This document shows, piece by piece, positions 34,032 to 42,940 of a DNA stretch of 64,000 nt. Source of the stretch: ZC4RG25 sp041687075 (GTDB taxonomy: Bacteria; Pseudomonadota; Alphaproteobacteria; Rhizobiales; Hyphomicrobiaceae); NCBI GenBank assembly GCA_041687075.1, contig JAWLCO010000006.1, positions 7,482 through 71,481 on the forward strand, written 5' to 3'. The translations under genes were made by a program, and so were the position numbers. Each line of letters begins with the position of its first letter. Within the stretch, counting starts at the first letter, position 1. The notes under the pieces are model-generated. The model ran no database searches and was not told where the DNA came from. It was given only the letters and a program-made list of their open reading frames with translations.

Positions 34032-34841
34032 ATGCGTTTAGCACTATCGACTGTGGCACTCGTAGCTTGCACGAGCCTTGCCAGCGCGGCGGATCTGGGT
34101 GGGCCGTACGGGTATGATGGATCGATCAAGGATGGGCCGTATGCGGCGCCTGCGTACAATTGGAGTGGGCTATACTTCGGCGGACATACCGGCTTGGCTA
34201 CAGGGGAGTGGGATGGAAGGACCCAAGGTGGCAATGATGCGCAGCCAACCAGCGGGGGCTACCTGGATCCGCATAAGACGCTAGATGGCGACGGCTGGCT
34301 AGGCGGCGCACAGGTCGGCTACAACTGGCAGCATGGCAGCCTGGTTTTCGGGGTTGAGGCTGACATCTCGTGGACCGATCTCGATGGCCACTGGGATGGC
34401 GTCACGGATGACGACGGTAGCACCTCTGAATGGGACAAGGGCTACGATATCTCTCTGGAGTACTTTGGAACGGCTCGTATCCGCGTGGGCTATGCAGGCG
34501 GCCGCTTCATGCCATACATCACAGGCGGCTTCGCATGGGCGAAGACGAGTGGCGACATATCCAGCGCGTACTACAATCAGAACGGCACCAACTACGTTGG
34601 CACCTCTTACGCCTCAGTGGATGAGACTCACACCGGCTGGGTGGTCGGCGCGGGCGCCGAGCTGATGCTCGCCAGCGGCTGGACAGCGAGAGCCGAATGG
34701 CTGCACATCGACCTCGGTGAGGAAGATTACCACTTCACGGGCAAAACTTATGCGGGCGATGATTGGAACGACGACAAGTTCCCTGCTGACCTGACCTTCG
34801 ACGTCTTCCGTATTGGCGTAAACTATAAGTTCGGCCACTGA
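34032..34841 (+). CDS. outer-membrane beta-barrel protein (Omp25/Omp31-like)
   Basis: The 269-residue protein has a clean signal peptide (MRLALSTVALVACTSLASAA) and then the Omp25/31 start pattern: YNWSGLYFGGHTGLATGEW. Barrel strands with alternating aromatic residues follow (LVFGVEADISWTDLDG, ARIRVGYAGGRFMPYITGGFAWA, ARAEWLHIDLGEEDY, DVFRIGVNYKFGH). A GGAGGAGGGGG ribosome site precedes the ATG, which fits a highly expressed protein. Codon use is less GC-biased than in its neighbours, as is common for abundant barrel proteins. It is monocistronic. Confidence 0.92.
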   Translation: MRLALSTVALVACTSLASAADLGGPYGYDGSIKDGPYAAPAYNWSGLYFGGHTGLATGEWDGRTQGGNDAQPTSGGYLDPHKTLDGDGWLGGAQVGYNWQHGSLVFGVEADISWTDLDGHWDGVTDDDGSTSEWDKGYDISLEYFGTARIRVGYAGGRFMPYITGGFAWAKTSGDISSAYYNQNGTNYVGTSYASVDETHTGWVVGAGAELMLASGWTARAEWLHIDLGEEDYHFTGKTYAGDDWNDDKFPADLTFDVFRIGVNYKFGH

Positions 34842-34952
34842 CGTCGGGCTATCCCTCTGTTTGACCCGGCCGGGCCCATGCTCGGCCGGAGTCGTCTGGG
34901 ATCAACCCTGTGATCAGACGGCTGAACCGGCGCACCGCTCGGGAAGGTCCGG

Positions 34953-35849
34953 TCAATCCCAACCCTTTACCCGCGCCTCCACCTCCGGGTCGAGCATCTC
35001 GCTCGACATCCGTGCGCCGAGACCCGCCTCGACCAGCCGGCCGTAGGCCGCCTGCATCACTTCTTGAATCGCCTTCCCATCGGGATCATCCGCAAATAGG
35101 GGCGCCGCGTAGGTGACGTCCTTGTGGCAATTGCCGATGGAGAACTTGTTGCGTGTGTAGTCGCCAGCGAGAGCTCCCTGCACGAACTGATCGAGCACGC
35201 GGGATCCGGCAGTGCCCTGGCTTGCCAGCCGGTAGAGCTGCGCCTCGTCGATGCCGCTGCGCCGGGCGGCGCGGAAGGTCTGGGTCACGAGCTGGCGCAG
35301 GCCGACGGTCAGGAAGTTGTTCAGCAGCTTGGCCTTGTTGCCCGCGCCGACAGGTCCGAAGTGAGCCACGTCGGCGCTGTAGGCCTGCAGGATGGGTTTG
35401 GCCCGCTGCAAATCGGTCTCCGAGCCTCCGGCGAACGTGCCGAGCTTGCCTCCGGCTGCCTGGGGCGGACCGCCGACAACCGGAGCATCGATGAATGTCA
35501 CGCCCCTGGCCGCCGCCTCGGCGGCAAGCATTTCCGAGGTCTCGGGCTTCGAGGTCGTGATGTCGATGATCATTTTGCCCGCATCCATGGCGGGCAGCAT
35601 CTGGCGGACAAGCTCGGCTACGGTATCCGCGCTGTTCACGCAGATCATGACGACCTCGGCGCTTGCCGCCAGCTCACGAGCGTCCTTCGCTTCCTGAGCG
35701 CCGCGGTTGAGCAGATCATCGATGCGCGTGCGGTTGCGATGGGCGATAACGCTCAGCGGGTACCCGGCCCTGATCAGGTTGAGGCAGATGCCATGGCCCA
35801 TCATGCCGGCGCCGATGAACCCGATCTTCACCTGAGGACCGCCCGACAT
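34953..35849 (-). CDS. NAD(P)-dependent beta-hydroxyacid dehydrogenase
   Basis: The protein belongs to the 3-hydroxyisobutyrate dehydrogenase/tartronate semialdehyde reductase superfamily. It has KIGFIGAGMMGHGICLNLIRAG (Rossmann loop), FIDAPVVGGPPQAAGGKLGTF (substrate-binding block) and GAGNKAKLLNNFL with the catalytic Lys. It has 298 residues from ATG 35849, which has GGGAGGG upstream. The longer open frame runs through the tRNA-Val gene and is not real. The substrate is unknown; variations in the substrate block argue against a firm HIBADH call. Confidence 0.9.
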   Translation of the reverse strand: MSGGPQVKIGFIGAGMMGHGICLNLIRAGYPLSVIAHRNRTRIDDLLNRGAQEAKDARELAASAEVVMICVNSADTVAELVRQMLPAMDAGKMIIDITTSKPETSEMLAAEAAARGVTFIDAPVVGGPPQAAGGKLGTFAGGSETDLQRAKPILQAYSADVAHFGPVGAGNKAKLLNNFLTVGLRQLVTQTFRAARRSGIDEAQLYRLASQGTAGSRVLDQFVQGALAGDYTRNKFSIGNCHKDVTYAAPLFADDPDGKAIQEVMQAAYGRLVEAGLGARMSSEMLDPEVEARVKGWD

Positions 35850-35876
35850 CGAAGCCCTCCCACTGGCAGCCGGAAA

Positions 35877-35951
35877 TGGTGGGCGGTGAGAGGATCGAAC
35901 TCCCGACATCCTCGGTGTAAACGAGGCGCTCTACCGCTGAGCTAACCGCCC
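35877..35951 (-). tRNA. tRNA-Val (anticodon TAC)
   Basis: Read on the minus strand, the 75-nt cloverleaf begins GGGCGGTTAGCTCAGCGG. It has a 7-bp acceptor stem (GGGCGGT with ACCGCCC), an anticodon stem CCTCG/CGAGG around loop TTTACAC (anticodon TAC, Val), a T-arm with GTTCGATCC, and an encoded CCA end. It lies 27 bp upstream of the hydroxyacid dehydrogenase ATG on the same strand. Confidence 0.97.
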
Positions 35952-36010
35952 ACGAGAGGGGCTTCTAACCCGGCTGGCGCCAGTTGAAAAGCGTCTGGAG
36001 CGACAAGCCC

Positions 36011-36265
36011 CTACTGCCGCATGCACATCCTGAAGAAGGCCATGTTCGGGCAGTAGTGCGACGGGTCCGCGGCTTCGGGGATGCCATCGAGCCACTGACG
36101 GCATTTTCGGCTCGAGGGGCACAGGATGCACTTGGTGCGGGCCTGCGCGAAGGAGGCGCCGTGCTGGTGGCGTGCAGCCGCAACGGGATCGACGCCAAGC
36201 CGCTCCATCAACTCGCCCATAAGCTGGGCCTGCCGCTCGACGTGGCGGCACATCGACCAACGCAT
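36011..36265 (-). CDS. DUF6455-like cysteine-rich protein
   Basis: The 84-residue product has a helical N-terminal part (RHVERQAQLMGELMERLGV) and a cysteine cluster: KCILCPSSRKC, then HYCPNMAFFRMCM. This is the DUF6455 pattern and suggests metal or Fe-S binding. GGAGG six bases upstream fixes the start at 36265. An FNR/FixK-type box (36336-36349) lies about 70 bp upstream on the same strand, consistent with control by oxygen. The function is unknown. Confidence 0.82.
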   Translation of the reverse strand: MRWSMCRHVERQAQLMGELMERLGVDPVAAARHQHGASFAQARTKCILCPSSRKCRQWLDGIPEAADPSHYCPNMAFFRMCMRQ

Positions 36266-36335
36266 GACAGTCCTCCAGGTCCACGCCCTCACCGGGCAAG
36301 CCGGATCAGAATCCGGTGGCCACAGCGCCTGCCGA

Positions 36336-36349
36336 TTGACCTGGATCAA
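36336..36349. promoter_or_regulatory. FNR/FixK-type box
   Basis: TTGAC-CTGG-ATCAA matches the TTGAY-N4-RTCAA consensus of the alphaproteobacterial FNR/FixK/Anr family. It lies in the divergent gap between the DUF6455 gene (minus) and metY (plus), closer to the former. Confidence 0.6.
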
Positions 36350-36467
36350 GGGGAACCCGCGGCAAAAACGCCATCATGCTGCGCTTTGGCTTAGCGGCTG
36401 GTTCTGTGCGCTGGATCGGGTAGGATTCGGCCCCGAGTCGATCTCGTAACCAGGAGGAACCAGTTCC

Positions 36468-37766
36468 ATGTCCGACCAGCCTGGCACCGGCACCCCAGGG
36501 TTCGCTACGCTTGCCATTCATGCAGGCGCTGCCCCGGACCCGTCGACCGGCGCGCGCGTGACGCCGATCTACCAAACGACCTCGTACGTCTTCAACGATG
36601 CAGACCATGCCGCCGCGCTGTTCGGCCTCGAGGCGTTCGGCAACATCTACACCCGCATCATGAACCCGACCCAGGCCGTGCTCGAGTCGCGGGTGGCCGC
36701 GCTCGAAGGCGGCACCGCGGCGCTGGCGGTGGCCTCGGGCCACGCGGCGCAGTTCCTGGTGTTCCACACGCTGCTCGAGCCGGGTGACGAGTTCGTTGCA
36801 GGCCGGCAGCTCTATGGCGGCTCGGTCAACCAGTTCAATCACTCGTTCAAGAAGTTCAACTGGAACGTGGTCTGGGCCGATTCCACCGATCCGGAGAGCT
36901 TCGCCCGCGCAGTCACGCCGAAGACCAAGGCGATCTTCGTCGAGTCCATCGCCAACCCCGGCGGCATCGTCGTCGACCTGCCGGCGATCGCGGCAGTGGC
37001 CAAGAAGGCCGGCGTGCCGTTGATCGTCGACAATACGTTCGCGACACCCTACCTGTGCCGGCCAAAGGATCATGGTGCCGACATCGTCGTGCACTCGCTG
37101 ACGAAGTTCATGGGCGGCCACGGCAACTCGGTCGGCGGCGTGATCGTCGACTGCGGCACCTACGACTGGCTGGGTTCCAGGCACCGCTACAAGACGCTGG
37201 TCGAACCGAACGCGTCCTACAACGGGATGAAGCTCGCCGAGACCTTCGGCAACTTCGCCTTTGCCATTGCGGCGCGCGTGATGGGCCTGCGCGACCTCGG
37301 GCCGGCGATCTCGCCGATGAACGCCTTCCTCATCCTCACCGGCATCGAGACGCTGCCGCTGCGCATGGCGCGCCATTGCGAGAACGCGCAGGCCGTGGCC
37401 GAGCACCTGGCCAAACATCCCAAGGTGGCCTGGGTGAACTACGCCGGTCTGCCATCGGACAAGAGCCATGAGGTGGCTAAGCGAATCTGCCCGAACGGTG
37501 CGGGCTCCGTGTTCACGTTCGGGCTCAAGGGCGGTTACGACGCGGGCGTCAAGCTGGTCGCCAACCTGAAGCTCTTCTCGCACCTCGCCAATGTCGGCGA
37601 TACACGCAGCCTCGTCATCCATCCGGCGTCAACGACGCACCGGCAGCTCACGGACGAGCAACGCATCGCAGCCGGCGCCGGCCCCGATGTGGTTCGCCTG
37701 TCCATTGGCCTCGAAGACAAGGCCGATATCATTGCCGACTTGGATCAGGCATTGGCAGCGGCTTGA
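36468..37766 (+). CDS. metY: O-acetylhomoserine aminocarboxypropyltransferase (sulfhydrylase)
   Basis: MetY makes homocysteine (or methionine) from O-acetylhomoserine and sulfide (or methanethiol) with PLP. The 432-residue length favours MetY over the shorter MetZ. Motifs include GFATLAIHAGAAPDPSTGAR, TPIYQTTSYVFND, YTRIMNPTQAVLE, and the PLP-lysine block HSLTKFMGGHGNSVGG. An AGGAGG site precedes the ATG. No SAM-II riboswitch was recognised in its leader. A homoserine dehydrogenase gene lies 4 kb downstream in a different operon. The third palindromic repeat follows the stop immediately. Confidence 0.94.
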   Translation: MSDQPGTGTPGFATLAIHAGAAPDPSTGARVTPIYQTTSYVFNDADHAAALFGLEAFGNIYTRIMNPTQAVLESRVAALEGGTAALAVASGHAAQFLVFHTLLEPGDEFVAGRQLYGGSVNQFNHSFKKFNWNVVWADSTDPESFARAVTPKTKAIFVESIANPGGIVVDLPAIAAVAKKAGVPLIVDNTFATPYLCRPKDHGADIVVHSLTKFMGGHGNSVGGVIVDCGTYDWLGSRHRYKTLVEPNASYNGMKLAETFGNFAFAIAARVMGLRDLGPAISPMNAFLILTGIETLPLRMARHCENAQAVAEHLAKHPKVAWVNYAGLPSDKSHEVAKRICPNGAGSVFTFGLKGGYDAGVKLVANLKLFSHLANVGDTRSLVIHPASTTHRQLTDEQRIAAGAGPDVVRLSIGLEDKADIIADLDQALAAA

Positions 37767-37933
37767 GCGAATGGCGAATAGCGAATAGCGAATTGGGGCG
37801 ACGCGGAGAGGCAGGGAACCGGCCGCTGCCACCCGCTCGCCCAGCTCAGATCGAATTGACTGCGCACCGCTTCGTGCTGCGCCGCGGGAAGAGTGCCTTT
37901 GCTATTCGCTACTTCGCTACTTCGCTATTCGCT
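37767..37933. repeat. palindromic GCGAATA-family repeat, copy 3
   Basis: The left arm (37767-37793) of GCGAATG/GCGAATA units starts directly after the metY stop codon. The right arm (37900-37933) of TATTCGC/CTTCGC units ends just before the phaC stop. The arms are about 105 bp apart, so the hairpin is looser than in the other copies. It lies between convergent genes. Confidence 0.88.
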
Positions 37934-37935
37934 TC

Positions 37936-39765
37936 TCAACCCTTCGCCCTGACGTAGCTGCCCGGAGCATCTTCGATGATGCCCAGCACGGCACCTGGCT
38001 CGCGGGCGGGGATGCGTTTGCCGGAGTGCCTGGCCAGCCATTTGGCCCAGTGTGGCCACCAGGAGCCCGGCGTTTCCTTGGCGGCGGCGATCCACTCCTC
38101 GAGCGTGTCGGCGGGCTTCTTGTTGGTCCAGAACTGATACTTCGTGCGCTTCGGGTTCGGCGGATTGACGACGCCGGCGATATGGCCTGAACCGGCCAGC
38201 ACGAACTCTACGGGTCCACCGAACAGCTTCGAGCCAACGAACACGGACTTCGCCGGCGCGATGTGGTCCTCGCGGGTGGCCAGCTCGTAGATCGGCACCT
38301 TCACCTTCTTCAGATCGAGCCGCGTGCCGGCGATCCTCATCTCGCCCTTGGCGAGCTTGTTCTCGTGATAGAACTCGCGCAGGTAGAAGCGGTGATTGGC
38401 CGCCGGCATGCGCGTGGAGTCCTGGTTCCAGTAGAGCAGGTCGAACGGGAACGGCTTCTTGCCGAGCAGGTAGTTGTTGACGATGTAGGGCCAGATCAGG
38501 TCCTTCGGCCGCAGCATGTTGAAGACGGTCGCCATGCGCGAGCCGTCGAGATAGCCGCGCTCGGCCATCATTTCCTCGAGCGCCTTCAACTGCGTGTCGT
38601 CGATGAAGACGAGCAGGTCGCCGGCATGGTTGAAGTCCGCCTGGGCCGCAAGGAACGTCGCTGAGCGGTAGAGCTCTTCGCCACGCGCCGCCAGATAGGC
38701 AAGCGTTGTGGCCAGAAGCGTGCCGCCGACGCAGTAGCCGGCGACATTGATCTTTTCCTGACCGGTCTCGCGCATGACGGCGTGCGTCGCCGCCAGCGCC
38801 CCCTCGGTCATGTAATCCTCGAACGTCTTGTCCTTGAGCCGCTCGTCGGGATTGACCCAGGAGACCACGAAGACGGTAAACCCCTGGTCGACGGCGAACC
38901 TGATGAACGACTTGGGCTGTGTCAGGTCGAGGATGTAGTACTTGTTGATCCACGGCGGGATGATGAGCAGCGGCGTCTGGTGGACCGTTTCAGTCGTCGG
39001 CGTGTACTGGATCAGTTGAAACAGCTCGTTCTGGAATACGACCTTGCCCGGGGTGACGGCGAGATTACGGCCCACCTCGAAGGCGTCGAGGTCCGTCTGC
39101 CGGATCCTCAGCAGATCGCCAGAGCTTTCCATGTCCTCGGCCAGGTGCTGCAGGCCCTGAACGAGGTTCCGGCCGCTGGTGGCCAGCGTCTCGCGCAATA
39201 CCTCCGGATTCGTCGCCGGGAAGTTCGATGGTGAGAGCGCGCTCAGAAGCTGCTCGAGGTAGAACTCGGCCCGCATCCGCGTGCGCTCGTCAATTCCGTC
39301 TGTCTTCTGCAGCACGGATTCAGCCCAGTGCGCCGTCAGCAGATAGATCTGCTTCCAGTAGTCGAAATAGGGACTCTCGGACCATTCAGGGTCCTTGAAC
39401 CGGTTGTCGCCGGCCTCCGGCCTTGCAATCGGCTCGACGTCCTCGCCGAACGTCCGGCGGATCGTCGACTGCCACAGGTCGAAATAGCCGCGCACCAGCT
39501 CACCCTGGGCTTCGGCAAGGCGCGCCGGGTCGCTGAACCAGAAGCTGGCGATCGCGCCCATGGCCTTCGCCGCCTCCGTCATCTCGTTGACGGCGGAGTA
39601 GGGGCCGCGCTGCGTGTCGGCTCGTTCAGCGAGCTGGGCCACGACCTTGCCACCTTGCTCGAACAGCTTGAGCAGGTTCAGCGCCAGCTCCTCGGGATTC
39701 TCGAGCTTGTAGGCCGTAAGGTCCGGCCGGGCTTCAGGGTTCGGCTTCTGCATGGTTGCCTGCAC
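37936..39765 (-). CDS. phaC: class I poly(R)-hydroxyalkanoic acid synthase
   Basis: PhaC polymerises 3-hydroxyacyl-CoA into PHA. The 609-residue protein has the N-terminal PhaC domain (NFPATNPEVLRETLATSGRN) and an alpha/beta-hydrolase core in which the lipase-box serine is replaced by Cys (GYCVGGTL, Cys near residue 345). Downstream are the Asp region (YELATREDHIAP) and the His region (SGHIAGVVNPP). The length and lack of a nearby phaE or phaR subunit indicate class I. phaA/phaB are not adjacent, but the window also has a phasin gene. It is divergent from a small lipoprotein gene. Confidence 0.96.
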   Translation of the reverse strand: MQATMQKPNPEARPDLTAYKLENPEELALNLLKLFEQGGKVVAQLAERADTQRGPYSAVNEMTEAAKAMGAIASFWFSDPARLAEAQGELVRGYFDLWQSTIRRTFGEDVEPIARPEAGDNRFKDPEWSESPYFDYWKQIYLLTAHWAESVLQKTDGIDERTRMRAEFYLEQLLSALSPSNFPATNPEVLRETLATSGRNLVQGLQHLAEDMESSGDLLRIRQTDLDAFEVGRNLAVTPGKVVFQNELFQLIQYTPTTETVHQTPLLIIPPWINKYYILDLTQPKSFIRFAVDQGFTVFVVSWVNPDERLKDKTFEDYMTEGALAATHAVMRETGQEKINVAGYCVGGTLLATTLAYLAARGEELYRSATFLAAQADFNHAGDLLVFIDDTQLKALEEMMAERGYLDGSRMATVFNMLRPKDLIWPYIVNNYLLGKKPFPFDLLYWNQDSTRMPAANHRFYLREFYHENKLAKGEMRIAGTRLDLKKVKVPIYELATREDHIAPAKSVFVGSKLFGGPVEFVLAGSGHIAGVVNPPNPKRTKYQFWTNKKPADTLEEWIAAAKETPGSWWPHWAKWLARHSGKRIPAREPGAVLGIIEDAPGSYVRAKG

Positions 39766-39940
39766 GTCCGGGCTTGCCAGGGGCTGATTGGCGGAAAGTT
39801 CACGATACCCCGGGACCTAACGTGTCCGAATCGTCACAATTTATCGTAACCAAAGATAGTGTCGCGAGCGGACGTGTGCCAGCGGCCCAGCAATTGCTTC
39901 TGAATCGGGTAACCTCGAGCGCAGGACCGGATTGGAAGCA

Positions 39941-40231
39941 ATGAGGAGTTGTGACACGAGCATCGCGCATCGTGCGCCGAGGCTGACCGGCGGACTGCTC
40001 CGCGGAAACTTCCCGAGGATGAGCCTGCTGCTGTCCGCTGTGCTTCTCGCCGGCTGTTCGCCCAGCAACTCGACCAGGCTGCCCGAGCTGTCCTCGATTC
40101 CGCGCCGGCTCCTGTCTGCCGAAGAGCAGAAGAAGGCGGTCGATGCGCTCCAGGAGCGGCGCGAGACCCATCGCGAGGAGGCGATCGAGGAGATCAAGAG
40201 CGCGAAGGCCCGCTCACCAGCGCAACGGTGA
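39941..40231 (+). CDS. small predicted lipoprotein
   Basis: The product (96 residues) has a lipobox LLSAVLLAGCSPSN with the lipidated Cys in a hydrophobic stretch, preceded by an Arg-rich leader (RAPRLTGGLLRGNFPRM). After cleavage about 55 residues remain, ending in a helical, charged segment (EEQKKAVDALQERRETHREEAIEEI). The exact start is unclear: TTG 39932, ATG 39941 and ATG 40019 are all in frame. No family is recognised; short charged lipoproteins like this are common in Hyphomicrobiales. Confidence 0.7.
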   Translation: MRSCDTSIAHRAPRLTGGLLRGNFPRMSLLLSAVLLAGCSPSNSTRLPELSSIPRRLLSAEEQKKAVDALQERRETHREEAIEEIKSAKARSPAQR

Positions 40232-40338
40232 GTGCTCGGCTCGTTCCTGCTGCACCAGCGCTGGACGAGCAGAAGGAAACGATCGTAAAGACGAATGGCG
40301 AACATTGTCTCGAGTTGACCAACCGATGAGATGATCCC

Positions 40339-41565
40339 GTGACCGACGACTTCCATCGCATCAAGCGCCTGCCGCCCTATGTCTTCGCCGAGGTCAACCG
40401 CCTCAAGGCAGACGCACGCGCCGTTGGTGCCGACATCATCGATCTCGGCATGGGCAATCCGGACATGCCGACGCCGCAGCACATCATCGACAAGCTCGTC
40501 GAGACGGTGAACAAGCCGCGCACCCACCGCTACTCCGCCTCCAAGGGCATCCCGGGCTTGAGGCGTGCGCAGGCGGCCTACTACGAGCGGCGCTTCGGGG
40601 TGAGGCTCAACCCGGAGACGCAGGTGGTGGCGACGCTCGGCTCCAAGGAGGGCTTCGCCAACATGGCCCAGGCGATCACCGCGCCGGGCGACGTCATCCT
40701 GGTGCCGAACCCGACCTATCCGATCCACGAGTTCGGCTTCATCATTTCGGGCGCTGCCATCCGCCACATTCCGGCAAGCAACGGGCCGGAGTTCCTGCGC
40801 GGGGTCGAGCGGGCGGCGAAGCACTCCATCCCGAAGCCCTTGGCGATGGTGCTGAGCTATCCCTCGAACCCCACGGCAATGACGGCGGACCTCGACTTCT
40901 ATGCAGAGGCCGTGCAGCTCGCGAAGCGGCTGGGGCTCATCATCCTGTCGGACCTCGCCTACTCGGAGATCTATTTCGACGACAACCCGCCGCCGTCGGT
41001 GCTGCAGGTGCCGGGTGCCATGGATGTCACCGTCGAGTTCACGTCGCTCTCGAAGACCTACAACATGCCCGGTTGGCGCATGGGCTTTGCAGTCGGCAAC
41101 GAGCGCTTGATCGCGGCGCTGGCCAGGGTGAAGTCCTATCTCGACTACGGCGCCTTCACGCCCGTGCAGGTGGCGGCTGCAGCGGCGCTCAACGGTCCGC
41201 AGGAGTGCGTTGCGGAGATCCGGCAGGTCTACAAGAGCCGCCGCGATACTCTGGTCGAAAGCTTCTCCCGAGCCGGATGGGACATTCCCGCTCCGCCCGC
41301 CACCATGTTCGCCTGGGCGCCGATCCCGGAGCCTTACCGCGACATCGGCTCGGTTGAATTCGCCAAGCTGCTGATAGAAAAGGCGGACGTTGCCGTTTCG
41401 CCGGGGCTCGGATTCGGCGAGTACGGCGAGGGCTACGTGCGCATCGCGCTGGTGGAGAACGAGCACCGGATCCGTCAGGCGGCGCGCAATATCAGGAAAT
41501 TCCTGTCGCAGCCGCCCGAGGTGATGCACAACATCATCCCCATGCAACAGAAGGCGTCCGGTTAG
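40339..41565 (+). CDS. PLP-dependent aminotransferase, AlaC / LL-diaminopimelate aminotransferase-like
   Basis: This class I/II aminotransferase of 408 residues begins with GTG. It shows DIIDLGMGNPDMPTP, YSASKGIPGLRRAQAAYY, GSKEGFAN, NPTYPIHEFGF, YPSNPTAMTA and the PLP-lysine SLSKTYNMPGWRMGFAVGN. It is most like alanine transaminase AlaC, with the closely related LL-diaminopimelate aminotransferase as an alternative. It heads an operon with hom (8-bp gap) and glpX, a conserved arrangement in Hyphomicrobiales; a role in amino-acid synthesis is inferred. Confidence 0.92.
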   Translation: MTDDFHRIKRLPPYVFAEVNRLKADARAVGADIIDLGMGNPDMPTPQHIIDKLVETVNKPRTHRYSASKGIPGLRRAQAAYYERRFGVRLNPETQVVATLGSKEGFANMAQAITAPGDVILVPNPTYPIHEFGFIISGAAIRHIPASNGPEFLRGVERAAKHSIPKPLAMVLSYPSNPTAMTADLDFYAEAVQLAKRLGLIILSDLAYSEIYFDDNPPPSVLQVPGAMDVTVEFTSLSKTYNMPGWRMGFAVGNERLIAALARVKSYLDYGAFTPVQVAAAAALNGPQECVAEIRQVYKSRRDTLVESFSRAGWDIPAPPATMFAWAPIPEPYRDIGSVEFAKLLIEKADVAVSPGLGFGEYGEGYVRIALVENEHRIRQAARNIRKFLSQPPEVMHNIIPMQQKASG

Positions 41566-41573
41566 GCTCGCAC

Positions 41574-42899
41574 ATGGCACCACCCTTGAAACTCGGCATC
41601 GCCGGCCTGGGAACGGTCGGCACCGGACTTCTTCAGGCGCTCGATGCTCACGAGGATCGGCTGACCGCGACCCTTGGCCGTGAGATCAGGGTCGTTGCCG
41701 TTTCGGCGCGGTCCCGTGACAAGGACAGGGGTATCCGGCTCGAGCGCTTCAGGTGGGTGGCCGATGCCGTTCAGCTCGCGACCGATCCCGAGATCGACGT
41801 CTTCGTAGAGTTGATCGGCGGCGAGGGCGGCGTCGCGGCCGAGGCGGTCGAAGCAGCGCTCCGGGCCGGCAAGCATGTCGTGACGGCCAACAAGGCCCTG
41901 CTGGCGCGGCACGGCATCCGCATGGCGCACCTGGCCGAAGAGAAGGGCGTCGCCCTCAACTTCGAGGCGGCGGTCGCCGGCGGCATTCCCGTTATCAAGA
42001 CCATTCGCGAGGCCCTGCTCGGGAACGAGATCAGCCGCATCTACGGCATCCTCAATGGCACCTGCAACTACATCCTGACCACGATGGCGAAGGAGGGCCG
42101 GCCCTTTGCCGAGGTGCTGAAAGAGGCGCAGGAGAAGGGGTATGCCGAGGCCGATCCGACCTTCGACATCGGCGGCTTCGATACGGCGCACAAGCTTTCA
42201 CTGCTGACGAGCCTGGCCTTCGGTACGGAGCTGGCCTTCGAGGACATCCACATCGAAGGTATCGAGCACATCACGCCGGCGGACATCGAGGCGGCCGACG
42301 ACCTCGGTTATCGGATCAAGCTGCTGGGCGTCGCGCTGCGCACGCCGAGCGGCATCGAGCAGCGGGTGCACCCCGCGATGGTGCCGAAGCATTCGGCGAT
42401 CGCGGAAGTTTCCGGCGTCACGAACTGCGTCGCCATCGACGGCGATTTCGCCGGCGACCTGCTGCTGGTGGGCTCGGGCGCGGGGTCGAAGCCGACCGCC
42501 TCGGCTGTCGCCAGCGATATTGGCGACATCGCCCGCGGCCTCGTGCTGCCGCCATTCCTGACGCCTGCGCGGCAGCTCCGGCCGTATGTCCGGGCCATGC
42601 TCGACCGGCACCAGGGCGCCTACTACGTGCGGCTCACCGTTTACGACCGGCCGGGCACCATGGCGGCGATCGCCAGCCGCATGGCCGAGCAGGACGTGTC
42701 GATCGAGAGCATCGTGCAGCGCCGCCCCCGCTCGGCCTTGCCGGGCACGGGGACACGGCCGGTGCCGGGCACGCTGACGCCCGTCGTGCTCATCACTCAT
42801 GAGACGACAGAGGAGGCGATGCGCAAGGCGCTGGCCGCCATCGAAAGCGACGGCAAGGTGTCCGAGGCACCGCAGATGATCCGGATCGAGAAACTTTGA
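41574..42899 (+). CDS. hom: homoserine dehydrogenase
   Basis: Hom reduces aspartate semialdehyde to homoserine for threonine and methionine. The 441-residue protein has the NAD(P) loop LGIAGLGTVGTGLLQAL, VVTANKALLARHG, GGIPVIKTIREALLGNEISR and IYGILNGTCNYILTTM. It continues with EADPTFDIGGFDTAHKLSLL and a C-terminal ACT domain (RLTVYDRPGTMAAIASRMAEQDVSIESIVQ), which usually gives threonine feedback. It is the middle gene of the alaC-like, hom, glpX operon and its stop lies before the glpX start region. Confidence 0.97.
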   Translation: MAPPLKLGIAGLGTVGTGLLQALDAHEDRLTATLGREIRVVAVSARSRDKDRGIRLERFRWVADAVQLATDPEIDVFVELIGGEGGVAAEAVEAALRAGKHVVTANKALLARHGIRMAHLAEEKGVALNFEAAVAGGIPVIKTIREALLGNEISRIYGILNGTCNYILTTMAKEGRPFAEVLKEAQEKGYAEADPTFDIGGFDTAHKLSLLTSLAFGTELAFEDIHIEGIEHITPADIEAADDLGYRIKLLGVALRTPSGIEQRVHPAMVPKHSAIAEVSGVTNCVAIDGDFAGDLLLVGSGAGSKPTASAVASDIGDIARGLVLPPFLTPARQLRPYVRAMLDRHQGAYYVRLTVYDRPGTMAAIASRMAEQDVSIESIVQRRPRSALPGTGTRPVPGTLTPVVLITHETTEEAMRKALAAIESDGKVSEAPQMIRIEKL

Positions 42900-42940
42900 C
42901 CACGGCGGGACCGGGCAAACCGGTGATGGAGGAAGGCCCC

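Noticed and set aside
36350..36467. SAM-II riboswitch before metY
   Set aside because: I looked for the metA/metZ-type SAM-II pseudoknot signature in the leader and did not find the conserved core.
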